This document shows positions 1 to 8,705 of a DNA stretch of 64,000 nt, one piece after another. Source of the stretch: Cognaticolwellia beringensis (GTDB lineage Bacteria; Pseudomonadota; Gammaproteobacteria; Enterobacterales; Alteromonadaceae). The stretch spans positions 124,001 through 188,000 of the forward strand of contig NZ_CP020465.1 in NCBI RefSeq assembly GCF_002076895.1, written 5' to 3'. The number at the start of each line of letters is the position of its first letter. The first letter of the stretch is position 1. A model generated the notes under the pieces. It made no database searches, was not told the DNA's origin, and saw only the letters and a program-made list of their open reading frames with translations. The position numbers were made by a program, and so were the translations under genes.

Positions 1-1
1 T

Positions 2-1639
2 AAACGGTTTAGACGTGACCGAATTTTTTCAGTAGACACTGATGGTACTGATCTCGTTGAACTTAAGACTAAAATGCCACCGAGTGCGGCGTCTTGGGAA
101 AAAAGGAGAGCGGCTAGCTTGAGTGTGGTGTCATTATTAAAAGATGATAAAAAGCATGTGTTATTACAGACATATGATTACAGAGATGAAGTACAAGCGG
201 TATATAAAGTCAATGTTTATGAAAATGATTTTGACAAGCTATTTGTCAATAAATTCAATGTTCATACATGGATAACCAACGATAAAGGACAAGTGCTATT
301 TGGCTATGGCACCGAGAAAAGTAAGAAGGTCACGGATGTAAATACCATCTGGCACAGAAAAAACGAACAGTCAGAATGGGAACTTCTTCATAAACAAAAG
401 GCTTACAGTGGTGAAACTTTTACGCCTGTTATGGTTGAGAACGATAAATTACTTGTTTTAACTGATTATAAGACTCGCCGACAAGCATTGTGGTCATATG
501 ATATTCAAGCGGGTAAGTTTATCGAGAAGTTGTACGGGCATGATAAATATGACATTGCTGACGTCATTTATAACCCTGATCGAAGCCGTGTTATCGGTGT
601 GTACTATTACGATGATTATTTACGTCAACACTTCTTTCAAAATGAAGATAATAATATAGCGCTGTTAGTGAAAAATAGCTTTAAAGGTTACCAAGCTACT
701 GTTTATAGTCGAAGTGAAGATAAAACTAAAATGTTGGTGTATGCGACGAAAGATAATAGTCCGCAAAAGTTTTTTTGGTTAGATATAAAAAACAAAAAAG
801 GGGGCTTGTGGTTTAGCACATATCCATTTTTAGAAGGGCAGCCAATGCCCAATGTATTACCAATAACCTTTAATGCTGATGACGGTGAGGAAATTACTGG
901 TTATTTGACCTTACCAGTTACCGCTGACAATAATAAAAAACCACCACTTGTGGTTTGGCCGCATGGTGGGCCTATTGGCATAAGGGACTATCAAACATTT
1001 GACCCGTACGTACAATTTTTCGCAAGCCAAGGCTATGCCGTATTGCAAGTAAATTACCGAGGCTCAGGAGGATTTGGTACAAACTTTCAAGCTTCAGGTC
1101 ATCATGAGTGGGGCAAGCGCATGCAGCAAGATGTGTATAATGGCTTTGATTGGTTGAAATCAAAAAATCTTGTGAATACGGATAAGACTTGTTTTGCCGG
1201 TTATAGCTATGGTGGATATGCGGCCTTGACAGCAGCATTTCAAAAACCAGAGCAATATAGCTGTGTTGTTAGTATTGCAGGTATTAGTGATTTATTGACT
1301 CTGGCCGAAAAAGACTATAGATGGCAAGGGAATCTTCGTGCGCACATTGTAAATACTATTGGCGACCCAACAGATGAAAGTATCGCTGGAGAATTAGAAC
1401 GTTTGTCAGCGACTAATAATATGGATAAAATTAAAGCGCCAATTTTATTGATGCATGGTCGTTATGATACACAGGTGCGTGTTGAGCAGTCTGCCGATTT
1501 TTATGATAAGGCAAAATCTGCAGGTTTAGATGTTGATTATGTGGAGTTTAAATATGGCACGCATTATTTAGATGAAGCTGATAATCGACTTGAGGCATTC
1601 AAACAGCTTAGTGAATTCCTTGAAGAACATTTGAAGTAA
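2..1639 (+). CDS. S9 family (prolyl oligopeptidase-type) serine peptidase, 5' truncated
   Basis: The reading frame is open from the left edge, so the first ATG at 74 is probably internal and the true N-terminus lies outside the window. Counting from that ATG, the C-terminal half is an alpha/beta-hydrolase domain with the nucleophile elbow GYSYGG (Ser378), an acid in GRYDTQV (Asp465) and a histidine in GTHYLDE (His497), which is the order expected of an S9 catalytic triad. HGGPIG and YRGSGGFG are typical of the dipeptidyl-peptidase/acylaminoacyl-peptidase branch. The N-terminal part should be the beta-propeller that gates access. Substrate specificity cannot be told. Family assignment is firm; export cannot be judged because the signal region is missing. 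Confidence 0.9.
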   Translation, partial: KRFRRDRIFSVDTDGTDLVELKTKMPPSAASWEKRRAASLSVVSLLKDDKKHVLLQTYDYRDEVQAVYKVNVYENDFDKLFVNKFNVHTWITNDKGQVLFGYGTEKSKKVTDVNTIWHRKNEQSEWELLHKQKAYSGETFTPVMVENDKLLVLTDYKTRRQALWSYDIQAGKFIEKLYGHDKYDIADVIYNPDRSRVIGVYYYDDYLRQHFFQNEDNNIALLVKNSFKGYQATVYSRSEDKTKMLVYATKDNSPQKFFWLDIKNKKGGLWFSTYPFLEGQPMPNVLPITFNADDGEEITGYLTLPVTADNNKKPPLVVWPHGGPIGIRDYQTFDPYVQFFASQGYAVLQVNYRGSGGFGTNFQASGHHEWGKRMQQDVYNGFDWLKSKNLVNTDKTCFAGYSYGGYAALTAAFQKPEQYSCVVSIAGISDLLTLAEKDYRWQGNLRAHIVNTIGDPTDESIAGELERLSATNNMDKIKAPILLMHGRYDTQVRVEQSADFYDKAKSAGLDVDYVEFKYGTHYLDEADNRLEAFKQLSEFLEEHLK

Positions 1640-1663
1640 TCCCTTTAAAACTTTATAGCTTGT

Positions 1664-1690
1664 AAAGCCAGCAACTCTGCTGGCTTTTTT
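1664..1690 (+). terminator. Rho-independent terminator after the S9 peptidase
   Basis: The arms AAAGCCAGC and GCTGGCTTT enclose a 6-nt loop and run into six T residues, 24 bases after the peptidase stop codon. Confidence 0.85.
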
Positions 1691-1785
1691 GTATCTGTTG
1701 GCTATAGCCATAAAGATGTTGCACGACTATACTGTATGTAACTGAGACGCTCAATTTAACCTTGATTTATAAGGAAATTATAATA

Positions 1786-2130
1786 ATGAAAAATTCAATT
1801 TACTTATTGTTAGCTTTAGCCCTAACGGGATGTGCAAACAATGTAGAGACGCCTAACGGTGCATCACAATGGGATTTCGATCATCAAGTTCAGTTTAAAC
1901 AAACCGATTTAAAAGACGGTAAGCATCACCTACAAGTTATCGCAAAACAAAGTACAGAATTTAGTAAACTAGCGACTTTTTTAATGCGTCAGTCATTACG
2001 TATTTGTAAAAGTTATGGTTTTAAGATTGAAGTGCTAGAAGGCGTTGAACGCTTTGATGATAAATTGTCATTTCCAAATATGATCATGCCGTCGTTATCA
2101 GCCAATATTGAATGTCCTATTTCGCAGTAG
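1786..2130 (+). CDS. small putative lipoprotein of unknown function
   Basis: This 114-residue protein begins with a short lipoprotein signal peptide ending in LALTGC, which predicts lipidation of Cys16. The ATG at 1786 is preferred over the in-frame ATG at 1762 because AAGGAAA lies just upstream of it and because the signal peptide then starts correctly. The mature part has no motif I recognise; it contains two further cysteines (in RICKSY and NIECPI) that could form a disulfide in the periplasm. It sits alone between two terminators, so it is probably monocistronic. Function unknown. Confidence 0.75.
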   Translation: MKNSIYLLLALALTGCANNVETPNGASQWDFDHQVQFKQTDLKDGKHHLQVIAKQSTEFSKLATFLMRQSLRICKSYGFKIEVLEGVERFDDKLSFPNMIMPSLSANIECPISQ

Positions 2131-2192
2131 GAATATAAAGTTTTAACACCGTTATTTACGGTGAGTATTCTGGGTAATAAAAGCGAGGCAAT

Positions 2193-2225
2193 AAAAAAGG
2201 TTACTTAAATTAAGTAACCTTTTTT
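2193..2225. terminator. bidirectional terminator between the lipoprotein and the AcnB-like gene
   Basis: A perfect 15-bp stem (A6 GGTTACTTA against TAAGTAACC T6) with a 3-nt loop has an A-run on one side and a T-run on the other. It can therefore terminate both the plus-strand lipoprotein gene and the minus-strand aconitase-like gene. Confidence 0.85.
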
Positions 2226-2273
2226 GATTTTACTTTTCACTGCTCTGGTTCAGTTAACAAGAAGTGCAATGAA

Positions 2274-2306
2274 CCTAGCTAACGTCCACAAAGAGCATTA
2301 GCTAGG
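2274..2306 (-). other. 3' hairpin after the AcnB-like gene
   Basis: Perfect 9-bp arms CCTAGCTAA and TTAGCTAGG enclose a 15-nt loop just past the stop of the minus-strand gene at 2322. There is no T-run, so it is more likely an mRNA 3'-end structure than a terminator. Confidence 0.4.
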
Positions 2307-2321
2307 CAGATAGACAAAAGC

Positions 2322-5117
2322 TTATACCATTTTAATTGGTACGTACTTAGTCGTCATTTCTTCTGTAGGTGGAGCAAATCGAGTTAAATCGATACCTTCT
2401 ACAGCTGCTTTGTACTCTTCAATGGTCGGGAAACGACCCAGTACAGATGAAAGTACAACTAAAGGTGTTGAACCTAGTAATGATTCACCTTTTTTCTCTG
2501 CGGTATCTGCTACAACACGACCTTGGAATAAGCGTGTAGATGTTGCGATAACCGTATCACCTGGTTCAGCTTTCTCTTGGTTACCCATACATAAGTTACA
2601 GCCTGGGCGTTCAAGGTACATGATGTTTTCGTACTTAGTACGAGCAGCGCCTTTCGGGTTTGCATCATCAAATTCAAAACCAGAATACTTACGTAAAATA
2701 TCCCAATCGCCTTCAGCTTTAAGCTCATCAACAATGTTGTAAGTCGGTGGAGCTACAACTAATGGCGCTTTAAATTCAACCTTGCCGCTTTGCTTTTCAA
2801 TGTTGCGTAACATTTGAGCGATGATTTGCATGTCACCTTTGTGAACCATACAAGAGCCAACAAATGCTAGATCTACAGGCTTACCATTGTAGAATGATAC
2901 TGGACGAATAACATCATGCGTATAACGCTTAGATGCATCATCGTTGTTTACATCAGGGTCAGCAATCATTGGTTGGTCGATAACATCTAAATCGATTACA
3001 ACTTCTGCGTAGTATTTAGCATTGTCATCTGGTGCTAATGCTGGATTAGTGCCTGATTTAACTTCTTCAATACGTTTATCAGCTAATGCGATTAATCCGT
3101 TAAGAGTGCCAGCTTCGTTTTCCATCCCTTTAGCGATCATGATTTGGATACGACTCTTAGCAAGCTCAATTGATTGGACTAATGTTTCATCATTTGAAAT
3201 ACAGATTGAAGCTTTTGCTTTCATTTCTGCAGACCAATCGGTAAATGTGAATGCTTGGTCAGCTAATAAAGTACCAATATGTACTTCGATTATGCGACCT
3301 TGGAATACATTCTCACCACCAAATTGCTTCAGCATTTGTGCTTGCGTTGCATGTACAACATCACGGAAATCCATGTGACCTTGCATAGTGCCTTTAAAGG
3401 TTACTTTTACTGACTCTGGAATTGGCATAGCCGATTCACCCGTAGCAAGAGCAACTGCAACAGTACCTGAGTCGGCACCAAATGCTACACCTTTAGACAT
3501 ACGCGTATGAGAGTCACCACCAATAATGATAGCGCGATCATCGATGGTAATATCATTCAATACTTTATGAATTACGTCAGTCATTGCGTGGTAAACCCCT
3601 TTAGGATCACGCGCAGTGATTAGACCAAACTTGTTCATAAAGCTCATTAATTTAGGAATGTTTGCTTTAGCTTTGCTGTCCCATACTGATGCTGTATGAC
3701 AACCAGACTGGTATGCACCATCAACTAACGGTGAAATAGTAGAAGCAGCCATCGCTTCTAGCTCTTGGCATGTCATAGGGCCAGTAGTATCTTGCGAACC
3801 AACAATGTTTACTCTAACGCGAACATCTGAACCTGCGTGAAGATCGGTTTCAGAAAGAACACCAACTGCATTTCTGTTGAATATTTTTTCAACGGCAGTA
3901 AGGCCTTGACCTTCATGTGAAATCTCTTTCGAAGCAGCATAAACAAGTTTAGTTGGTACACCTAAAGCTTCAGAGGCAAAAGTTTGTAATTTTTTACCAA
4001 ATACAACCGCGTAAGAGCCACCTGCTTTCATGAATTCCACTTTTTGTGGAGTGAAAGCTGAAGAGATGTCTGCTAGCTCTTTATCACCGTTTAATAACTT
4101 CTTCGCTTTAGTATCAATCGTTAACACAGTGCCGGTAGCAACTGAATATGCTTCTTCTAATACGGCATCGCCATTCTCGTCTACAACTGTGTTACCGTTT
4201 GCATCGACTTTCTTAACCCAGTTTTTAAGATCAAGACCAATACCACCAGTTACATCAACAGTCGTTAAGAAGATTGGCGAAATACCGTTAGTACCAGCAA
4301 CAACAGGTGCAATGTTTATAAAAGGTACATAAGGACTTGCTTGTTTACCTGCCCAAAGTGCAACGTTGTTAACACCCGACATACGTGATGAGCCTACACC
4401 CATAGTACCTTTTTCAGCGATAAGCATAACTTTCGCTTCAGGGTGCTTAGCTTGTAGTGCTTGAATTTCTTCTTGCGCTTCTGGCGTGATCATACACTTA
4501 CCGTGTAATTCACGGTCAGCACGTGAGTGAGCTTGGTGACCAGGAGATAGTAAGTCAGTTGAGATATCACCTTCACCTGCGATGTAAGTTACTACGTCAA
4601 TTTTTTCAGCGATATCAGGAAGTTTAGTGAAAAACTCTGCATTAGCGTAACTTTCAAGAATATCTTTTGCGATAGCGTTGCCCGCTTTATAAGCCGCTTC
4701 AAGACGTGCTGTATCTGCGTCGTATAAGAAAACTTGCGTTTTCAATATTTCTGCTGCGGTTGTTGCAACTGAAGCATCGTCAGATAAGGCTAAATCTAGA
4801 AGAACTTCAATCGAAGGACCGCCTTTCATGTGTGACAATAGCTCAAAAGCAAACGTTGGCGTAATTTCAGCAACAGCATATTCACCTAAAATAATTTCTT
4901 TTAGGAATTTAGCTTTTTCACCAGCTGCACTGGTAGTGCCTGGTAAGGTGTTGTAAATGAAGAAATTAAGTGAATCGGCTCTGTGTTGATTACCTTGATC
5001 TTTAATTTGCTCAATAATTTCAGCTAGTAAATCAGCGCTATCAATTGGCTTAGGTGCTAAGCCTAGCTCATTCTTACGATTTTTAATTTCTGCTATATAT
5101 TCTAAATACAGGCTCAT
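2322..5117 (-). CDS. second aconitase-B-family hydratase (long, Bacteroidota-like form)
   Basis: This 931-residue protein has the AcnB architecture: an N-terminal HEAT-like helical domain, the swivelling domain (GSSRMSG), then the catalytic domains. The three [4Fe-4S] ligands are intact: Cys756 in GSCMVHKG, and Cys840 and Cys843 in [18 protein letters not shown] and GGDSHTRMS are also conserved. It is about 65 residues longer than E. coli AcnB and clearly diverged from the AcnB encoded opposite, so it is not a recent duplicate. From memory it resembles the ~925-residue bifunctional aconitase/2-methylisocitrate dehydratase typical of Bacteroidota, which would suggest horizontal acquisition. 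GAGGGAA lies 6 nt before the ATG. Aconitase or 2-methylisocitrate dehydratase activity is inferred; no prp genes are nearby to decide. Confidence 0.9.
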   Translation of the reverse strand: MSLYLEYIAEIKNRKNELGLAPKPIDSADLLAEIIEQIKDQGNQHRADSLNFFIYNTLPGTTSAAGEKAKFLKEIILGEYAVAEITPTFAFELLSHMKGGPSIEVLLDLALSDDASVATTAAEILKTQVFLYDADTARLEAAYKAGNAIAKDILESYANAEFFTKLPDIAEKIDVVTYIAGEGDISTDLLSPGHQAHSRADRELHGKCMITPEAQEEIQALQAKHPEAKVMLIAEKGTMGVGSSRMSGVNNVALWAGKQASPYVPFINIAPVVAGTNGISPIFLTTVDVTGGIGLDLKNWVKKVDANGNTVVDENGDAVLEEAYSVATGTVLTIDTKAKKLLNGDKELADISSAFTPQKVEFMKAGGSYAVVFGKKLQTFASEALGVPTKLVYAASKEISHEGQGLTAVEKIFNRNAVGVLSETDLHAGSDVRVRVNIVGSQDTTGPMTCQELEAMAASTISPLVDGAYQSGCHTASVWDSKAKANIPKLMSFMNKFGLITARDPKGVYHAMTDVIHKVLNDITIDDRAIIIGGDSHTRMSKGVAFGADSGTVAVALATGESAMPIPESVKVTFKGTMQGHMDFRDVVHATQAQMLKQFGGENVFQGRIIEVHIGTLLADQAFTFTDWSAEMKAKASICISNDETLVQSIELAKSRIQIMIAKGMENEAGTLNGLIALADKRIEEVKSGTNPALAPDDNAKYYAEVVIDLDVIDQPMIADPDVNNDDASKRYTHDVIRPVSFYNGKPVDLAFVGSCMVHKGDMQIIAQMLRNIEKQSGKVEFKAPLVVAPPTYNIVDELKAEGDWDILRKYSGFEFDDANPKGAARTKYENIMYLERPGCNLCMGNQEKAEPGDTVIATSTRLFQGRVVADTAEKKGESLLGSTPLVVLSSVLGRFPTIEEYKAAVEGIDLTRFAPPTEEMTTKYVPIKMV

Positions 5118-5791
5118 TTGATTCCCTCTTTGACTAAATATACTAGTAATATAATCACTAGAGTTTGCTGATTTTTGCTAGTTTTGTTCGGCTGCTTATA
5201 AACATTTATTAAAGCTTGAATATGTATTTTTTTAGCTAGCTAGGGATAGTAAATTAGCTTAGCTGATAAACGCTGCTCCTCGTATACGTTGAATGTTTAT
5301 TGCTCAATATTGCAAAAACTGACATTAAGACGATTAAGCTACATTACTGCGTTGCTGTTAATAAATTTTAATTCGAACAAAACTTATACATGAAAGGTCA
5401 ACAAAGCCTAGCAGTGTAAAATTTGCCTATATTCTACCTGATTTTATACTTACTACTAATCACTTGGTTAAATAAGCACTATTCATAAAATCTATAGGTA
5501 GTAGAAAGAACGGTTATACTGGTGAGGTTTTTGTTAATAATTGTCATTTATATCGTATTTACATAACGTTAATTTCAGCTTGTTACATACTCTAAATTGC
5601 CTATGTTGAATAAAATAATCATGCTTCAAATTTTTTTAATTTGCTGATTTTAATGCTAATGTAAGCAGTAGTCTGAAAGTCTTTTAGAACTTTTAATCAT
5701 AGGTACTTAACCACTTTTTCTTATCCTCGATAGTCAAGTTATCGAGTCTTAATAAAAGTATTGAGTGTCGTTTATCACAAAGGTGAATGTC
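5118..5791. other. 674-bp intergenic region between the two divergent aconitase genes
   Basis: This very AT-rich stretch must hold both promoters. I see no open reading frame of interest and no convincing paired -35/-10 elements. The only clear structure is the hairpin at 5726-5746, listed separately. Confidence 0.6.
5726..5746 (+). promoter_or_regulatory. inverted repeat in the acnB leader
   Basis: Arms CTCGATA and TATCGAG (7 bp, perfect) enclose a 7-nt loop, 45 nt before the GTG start of acnB. It could be an operator or a leader stem-loop. The loop does not match the CAGUGN loop of an eukaryotic-type iron-responsive element. Confidence 0.35.
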
Positions 5792-8383
5792 GTGCTTAAA
5801 GAATATCGCAACCACATTGCAGAACGAACTGCAGAAGGTATTGTTCCAAAACCATTAGATGCTGAACAAACAGCAGCCCTTATTGAGTTAGTGAAAGCGC
5901 CACCACCAGGTGAAGAAGCTTTTTTAATGGATCTATTAACTAATCGAGTGCCTGCTGGCGTTGATGATGCTGCTTATGTTAAAGCTGGGTTTTTAGCTGC
6001 AGTGTCTAAAGGCGAAGCAACGTCTTCAATTTTAAGTGCTGAAAAAGCGACTGAATTATTAGGCACTATGTTGGGTGGCTACAATATTCAACCTATGATT
6101 GAACTGTTAGACAACAAGACTTTAGCAGCAACAGTGGCTAAAGGTTTGTCACAGACTTTATTAATGTTTGATGCTTTTCATGATGTGCAAGAGAAAGCTG
6201 AAGCTGGTAATGCTGCTGCTAAGCAAGTGATGCAGTCTTGGGCTGATGCCGAATGGTTTACATCAAAAGAAAAAGTGGCCGACAAAATCACGGTAAAAGT
6301 ATTTAAAGTTACCGGTGAAACAAATACCGATGACTTGTCACCAGCACCCGATGCTTGGTCACGTCCAGATATTCCATTACACGCTAAAGCTATGCTTAAA
6401 ATCGAACGTGAAGGTATAACACCTAACGAAGATGGTGTTGTCGGTCCTATTACGCAAATTGAAACATTACAAAAAGAGGGGATTCCACTCGCTTATGTGG
6501 GTGATGTTGTGGGTACCGGTTCTTCGCGTAAGTCTGCGACTAACTCAGTATTATGGTTTATGGGTGACGATATTCCTTGTATCCCAAACAAGCGCAGTGG
6601 TGGTGTATGTTTAGGTGGAAAAATTGCCCCTATCTTCTACAACACCATGGAAGATTCTGGCGCATTGCCGATTGAATTAGACGTGCAAAAAATGAATATG
6701 GGTGATGTCATTGATATTTATCCATATGAAGGTGTTGTTAGGAATGCTGCTGGTGACGTTATCTCAGAATTCAAACTCAGCGCAGTATTGTTAGATGAAG
6801 TTCGTGCTGGCGGACGTATTCCTTTGATCATTGGACGTGGCCTGACGGGACGTGCTCGTGAAGCGTTAGGTCTTAAAGCTACAGATATATTTGCCACTGC
6901 GGTTGAGCCTACAGCCTCAACAAAAGGCTACACGCTAGCGCAGAAAATGGTCGGTAAAGCTTGTGGTGTTGAGGGGGTTCGCGCTGGTCAATACTGTGAA
7001 CCTAAAATGACGACAGTAGGCTCGCAAGATACAACTGGCCCTATGACACGTGATGAGCTGAAAGACTTAGCTTGTTTAGGTTTTTCTGCTGATTTAACCA
7101 TGCAGTCTTTTTGTCATACTTCTGCCTATCCAAAGCCTGTTGATGTTGTGACGCATCACACCTTACCTGACTTTATGATGAATCGTGGCGGTGTTTCGCT
7201 TCGCCCTGGCGATGGTATTATTCATTCTTGGTTAAATCGTATGCTATTACCTGATACCGTTGGTACCGGTGGTGACTCACATACGCGCTTCCCATTAGGT
7301 ATTTCATTTCCTGCCGGTTCTGGTTTAGTTGCTTTTGCGGCTGCAACGGGAGTAATGCCACTGGATATGCCTGAATCAGTATTGGTGCGCTTTAAAGGTG
7401 AAATGCAGCCAGGTATTACCTTACGCGATTTAGTGCATGCTATTCCTTATTACGGCATCAAAAATGGTTTATTAACCGTTGCTAAAGCCGGTAAAGTAAA
7501 CGAATTTTCAGGTCGAATATTGGAAATAGAAGGCCTTAAAGGCTTAACCGTTGAACAAATGTTTGAATTGTCTGACGCATCAGCTGAACGTTCTGCCGGT
7601 GGTTGTGCAATTAAAGTTGAAGAAGCCGCGGTGGCTGAATATCTGCAATCAAACATTGTAATGTTAAAGTGGATGATCAGCGAAGGTTATGGTGATGTGC
7701 GTACCATAACTCGCCGTATTAAAGCTATGCAAGCATGGTTAGCAAATCCATCATTAATGGAAGCTGATAGTGACGCAGAATATGCACACATTATTGAAAT
7801 TGATTTAGCCGACATTAAAGAGCCAATCGTGTGTTGTCCTAATGACCCTGATGATGCAAAACTATTATCAGAAGTTGCTGGTGTTGCAGTCGATGAAGTA
7901 TTTATCGGCTCATGTATGACTAATATTGGCCATTTCCGTGCTGCTGGTAAACTGATTGAGAAGTTTGGAAAAACCTTACCAACACGCTTATGGGTTGCTC
8001 CGCCAACGAAAATGGATAGAGATCAACTTACTGCTGAGGGTTACTATAGTATTTATGATAAAGCGGGCGCACGAATGGAACCACCAGGTTGTTCATTGTG
8101 TATGGGTAACCAAGCACGTGTTGAAGAAAAATCTACAGTACTATCAACCTCAACACGCAACTTCCCTAACCGTTTAGGTAATGGCGCTAACGTTTATTTA
8201 ACCTCAGCAGAGTTAGCCGGTGTAGGGGCTATTTTAGGTAAACTACCTTCGGTTGAAGAGTATATGCAATATGCTTCACAAATTGATGCAACAGCGGCTG
8301 ATACATACCGATACTTGAACTTTCATAAGATGGAAAGCTACACAAGTAAAGCGGATCAGGTTATTTTGCAAGTAGAAGCCTAA
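5792..8383 (+). CDS. acnB: aconitate hydratase B (bifunctional 2-methylisocitrate dehydratase)
   Basis: This TCA-cycle enzyme interconverts citrate and isocitrate; the family also dehydrates 2-methylisocitrate. The 863-residue product aligns almost end to end with E. coli AcnB (865 residues). The Fe-S ligands are Cys708 (GSCMTNIGH), Cys767 and Cys770 (PGCSLCMGN), two positions off the E. coli numbering. I chose the GTG at 5792 because it matches the E. coli N-terminus ([11 protein letters not shown]) and has AAGGTGA five bases upstream. A GTG at 5765 would add nine residues without homology. The usual next gene, yacL, lies 4.7 kb further on, beyond an IS and repeat array. Confidence 0.95.
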   Translation: MLKEYRNHIAERTAEGIVPKPLDAEQTAALIELVKAPPPGEEAFLMDLLTNRVPAGVDDAAYVKAGFLAAVSKGEATSSILSAEKATELLGTMLGGYNIQPMIELLDNKTLAATVAKGLSQTLLMFDAFHDVQEKAEAGNAAAKQVMQSWADAEWFTSKEKVADKITVKVFKVTGETNTDDLSPAPDAWSRPDIPLHAKAMLKIEREGITPNEDGVVGPITQIETLQKEGIPLAYVGDVVGTGSSRKSATNSVLWFMGDDIPCIPNKRSGGVCLGGKIAPIFYNTMEDSGALPIELDVQKMNMGDVIDIYPYEGVVRNAAGDVISEFKLSAVLLDEVRAGGRIPLIIGRGLTGRAREALGLKATDIFATAVEPTASTKGYTLAQKMVGKACGVEGVRAGQYCEPKMTTVGSQDTTGPMTRDELKDLACLGFSADLTMQSFCHTSAYPKPVDVVTHHTLPDFMMNRGGVSLRPGDGIIHSWLNRMLLPDTVGTGGDSHTRFPLGISFPAGSGLVAFAAATGVMPLDMPESVLVRFKGEMQPGITLRDLVHAIPYYGIKNGLLTVAKAGKVNEFSGRILEIEGLKGLTVEQMFELSDASAERSAGGCAIKVEEAAVAEYLQSNIVMLKWMISEGYGDVRTITRRIKAMQAWLANPSLMEADSDAEYAHIIEIDLADIKEPIVCCPNDPDDAKLLSEVAGVAVDEVFIGSCMTNIGHFRAAGKLIEKFGKTLPTRLWVAPPTKMDRDQLTAEGYYSIYDKAGARMEPPGCSLCMGNQARVEEKSTVLSTSTRNFPNRLGNGANVYLTSAELAGVGAILGKLPSVEEYMQYASQIDATAADTYRYLNFHKMESYTSKADQVILQVEA

Positions 8384-8400
8384 TTAGATGTTTTCTTGTC

Positions 8401-8483
8401 GCTAAATGAATAAATAACGGCGTTAGAAGTGCTCACGTATACACATACGCTGCGCGCTTCTGCCTTGTTATTTCACTTTTAGC
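8401..8483. repeat. palindromic intergenic repeat, copy 1
   Basis: An imperfect inverted repeat running from GCTAAAT to TTTAGC, with nested pairs AAATAAC/GTTATTT, AGAAGTGC/GCGCTTCT and an inner CGTAT-ACAC-ATACG hairpin. A second copy starts at about 8543. The flanking tail AGCTTAAAGAAAA is also shared, so the direct repeat is closer to 100 bp. It begins 17 nt after the acnB stop and would be transcribed as part of the acnB 3' UTR. Confidence 0.75.
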
Positions 8484-8511
8484 TTAAAGAAAATACCCAA
8501 TGTAGACTGAC

Positions 8512-8543
8512 TAAATAACTAAATAACTAAATAACTAAATAAC
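8512..8543. repeat. 8-bp microsatellite between the palindromic repeats
   Basis: Four perfect tandem copies of TAAATAAC, followed by a partial copy that merges into the left arm of palindromic repeat copy 2. The unit resembles that arm (CTAAATAAATAAC), so it probably arose by slippage within the repeat. Confidence 0.8.
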
Positions 8544-8621
8544 TAAATAAATAACGGTGTTAGAAGTGCTCACGTATACACATACGCTGCGCAATTCTGC
8601 CTTGTTATTTCACCATTTAGC
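8543..8621. repeat. palindromic intergenic repeat, copy 2
   Basis: Near-identical to the element at 8401-8483, sharing GTGCTCACGTATACACATAC and the GCCTTGTTATTTCAC arm. Its right-hand inner arm has changed (GCGCAATTCT in place of GCGCGCTTCT), which weakens the inner stem while the outer pairing is kept. Confidence 0.75.
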
Positions 8622-8641
8622 TTAAAGAAAAGACCCATTAT

Positions 8642-8667
8642 AAAAACACCTTTTTAGGTGTTTTTTT
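8642..8667 (+). terminator. Rho-independent terminator for acnB
   Basis: AAAAACACCT and AGGTGTTTTTTT form a stem with a T-run. It is the first plausible terminator after acnB, placed beyond both palindromic repeats, so the acnB transcript would carry a ~280-nt structured 3' UTR. Confidence 0.8.
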
Positions 8668-8705
8668 GTAAAAATATATTTAAATCAAAGCTGATGGACT
8701 AAAGT

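Noticed and set aside
2322..2342. Possible reverse copy of the dispersed TTGGTAT motif (TTATACCATTTTAATTGGTA)
   Set aside because: Only partial similarity, and it lies within the last codons of the AcnB-like gene, where coding constraint explains it.
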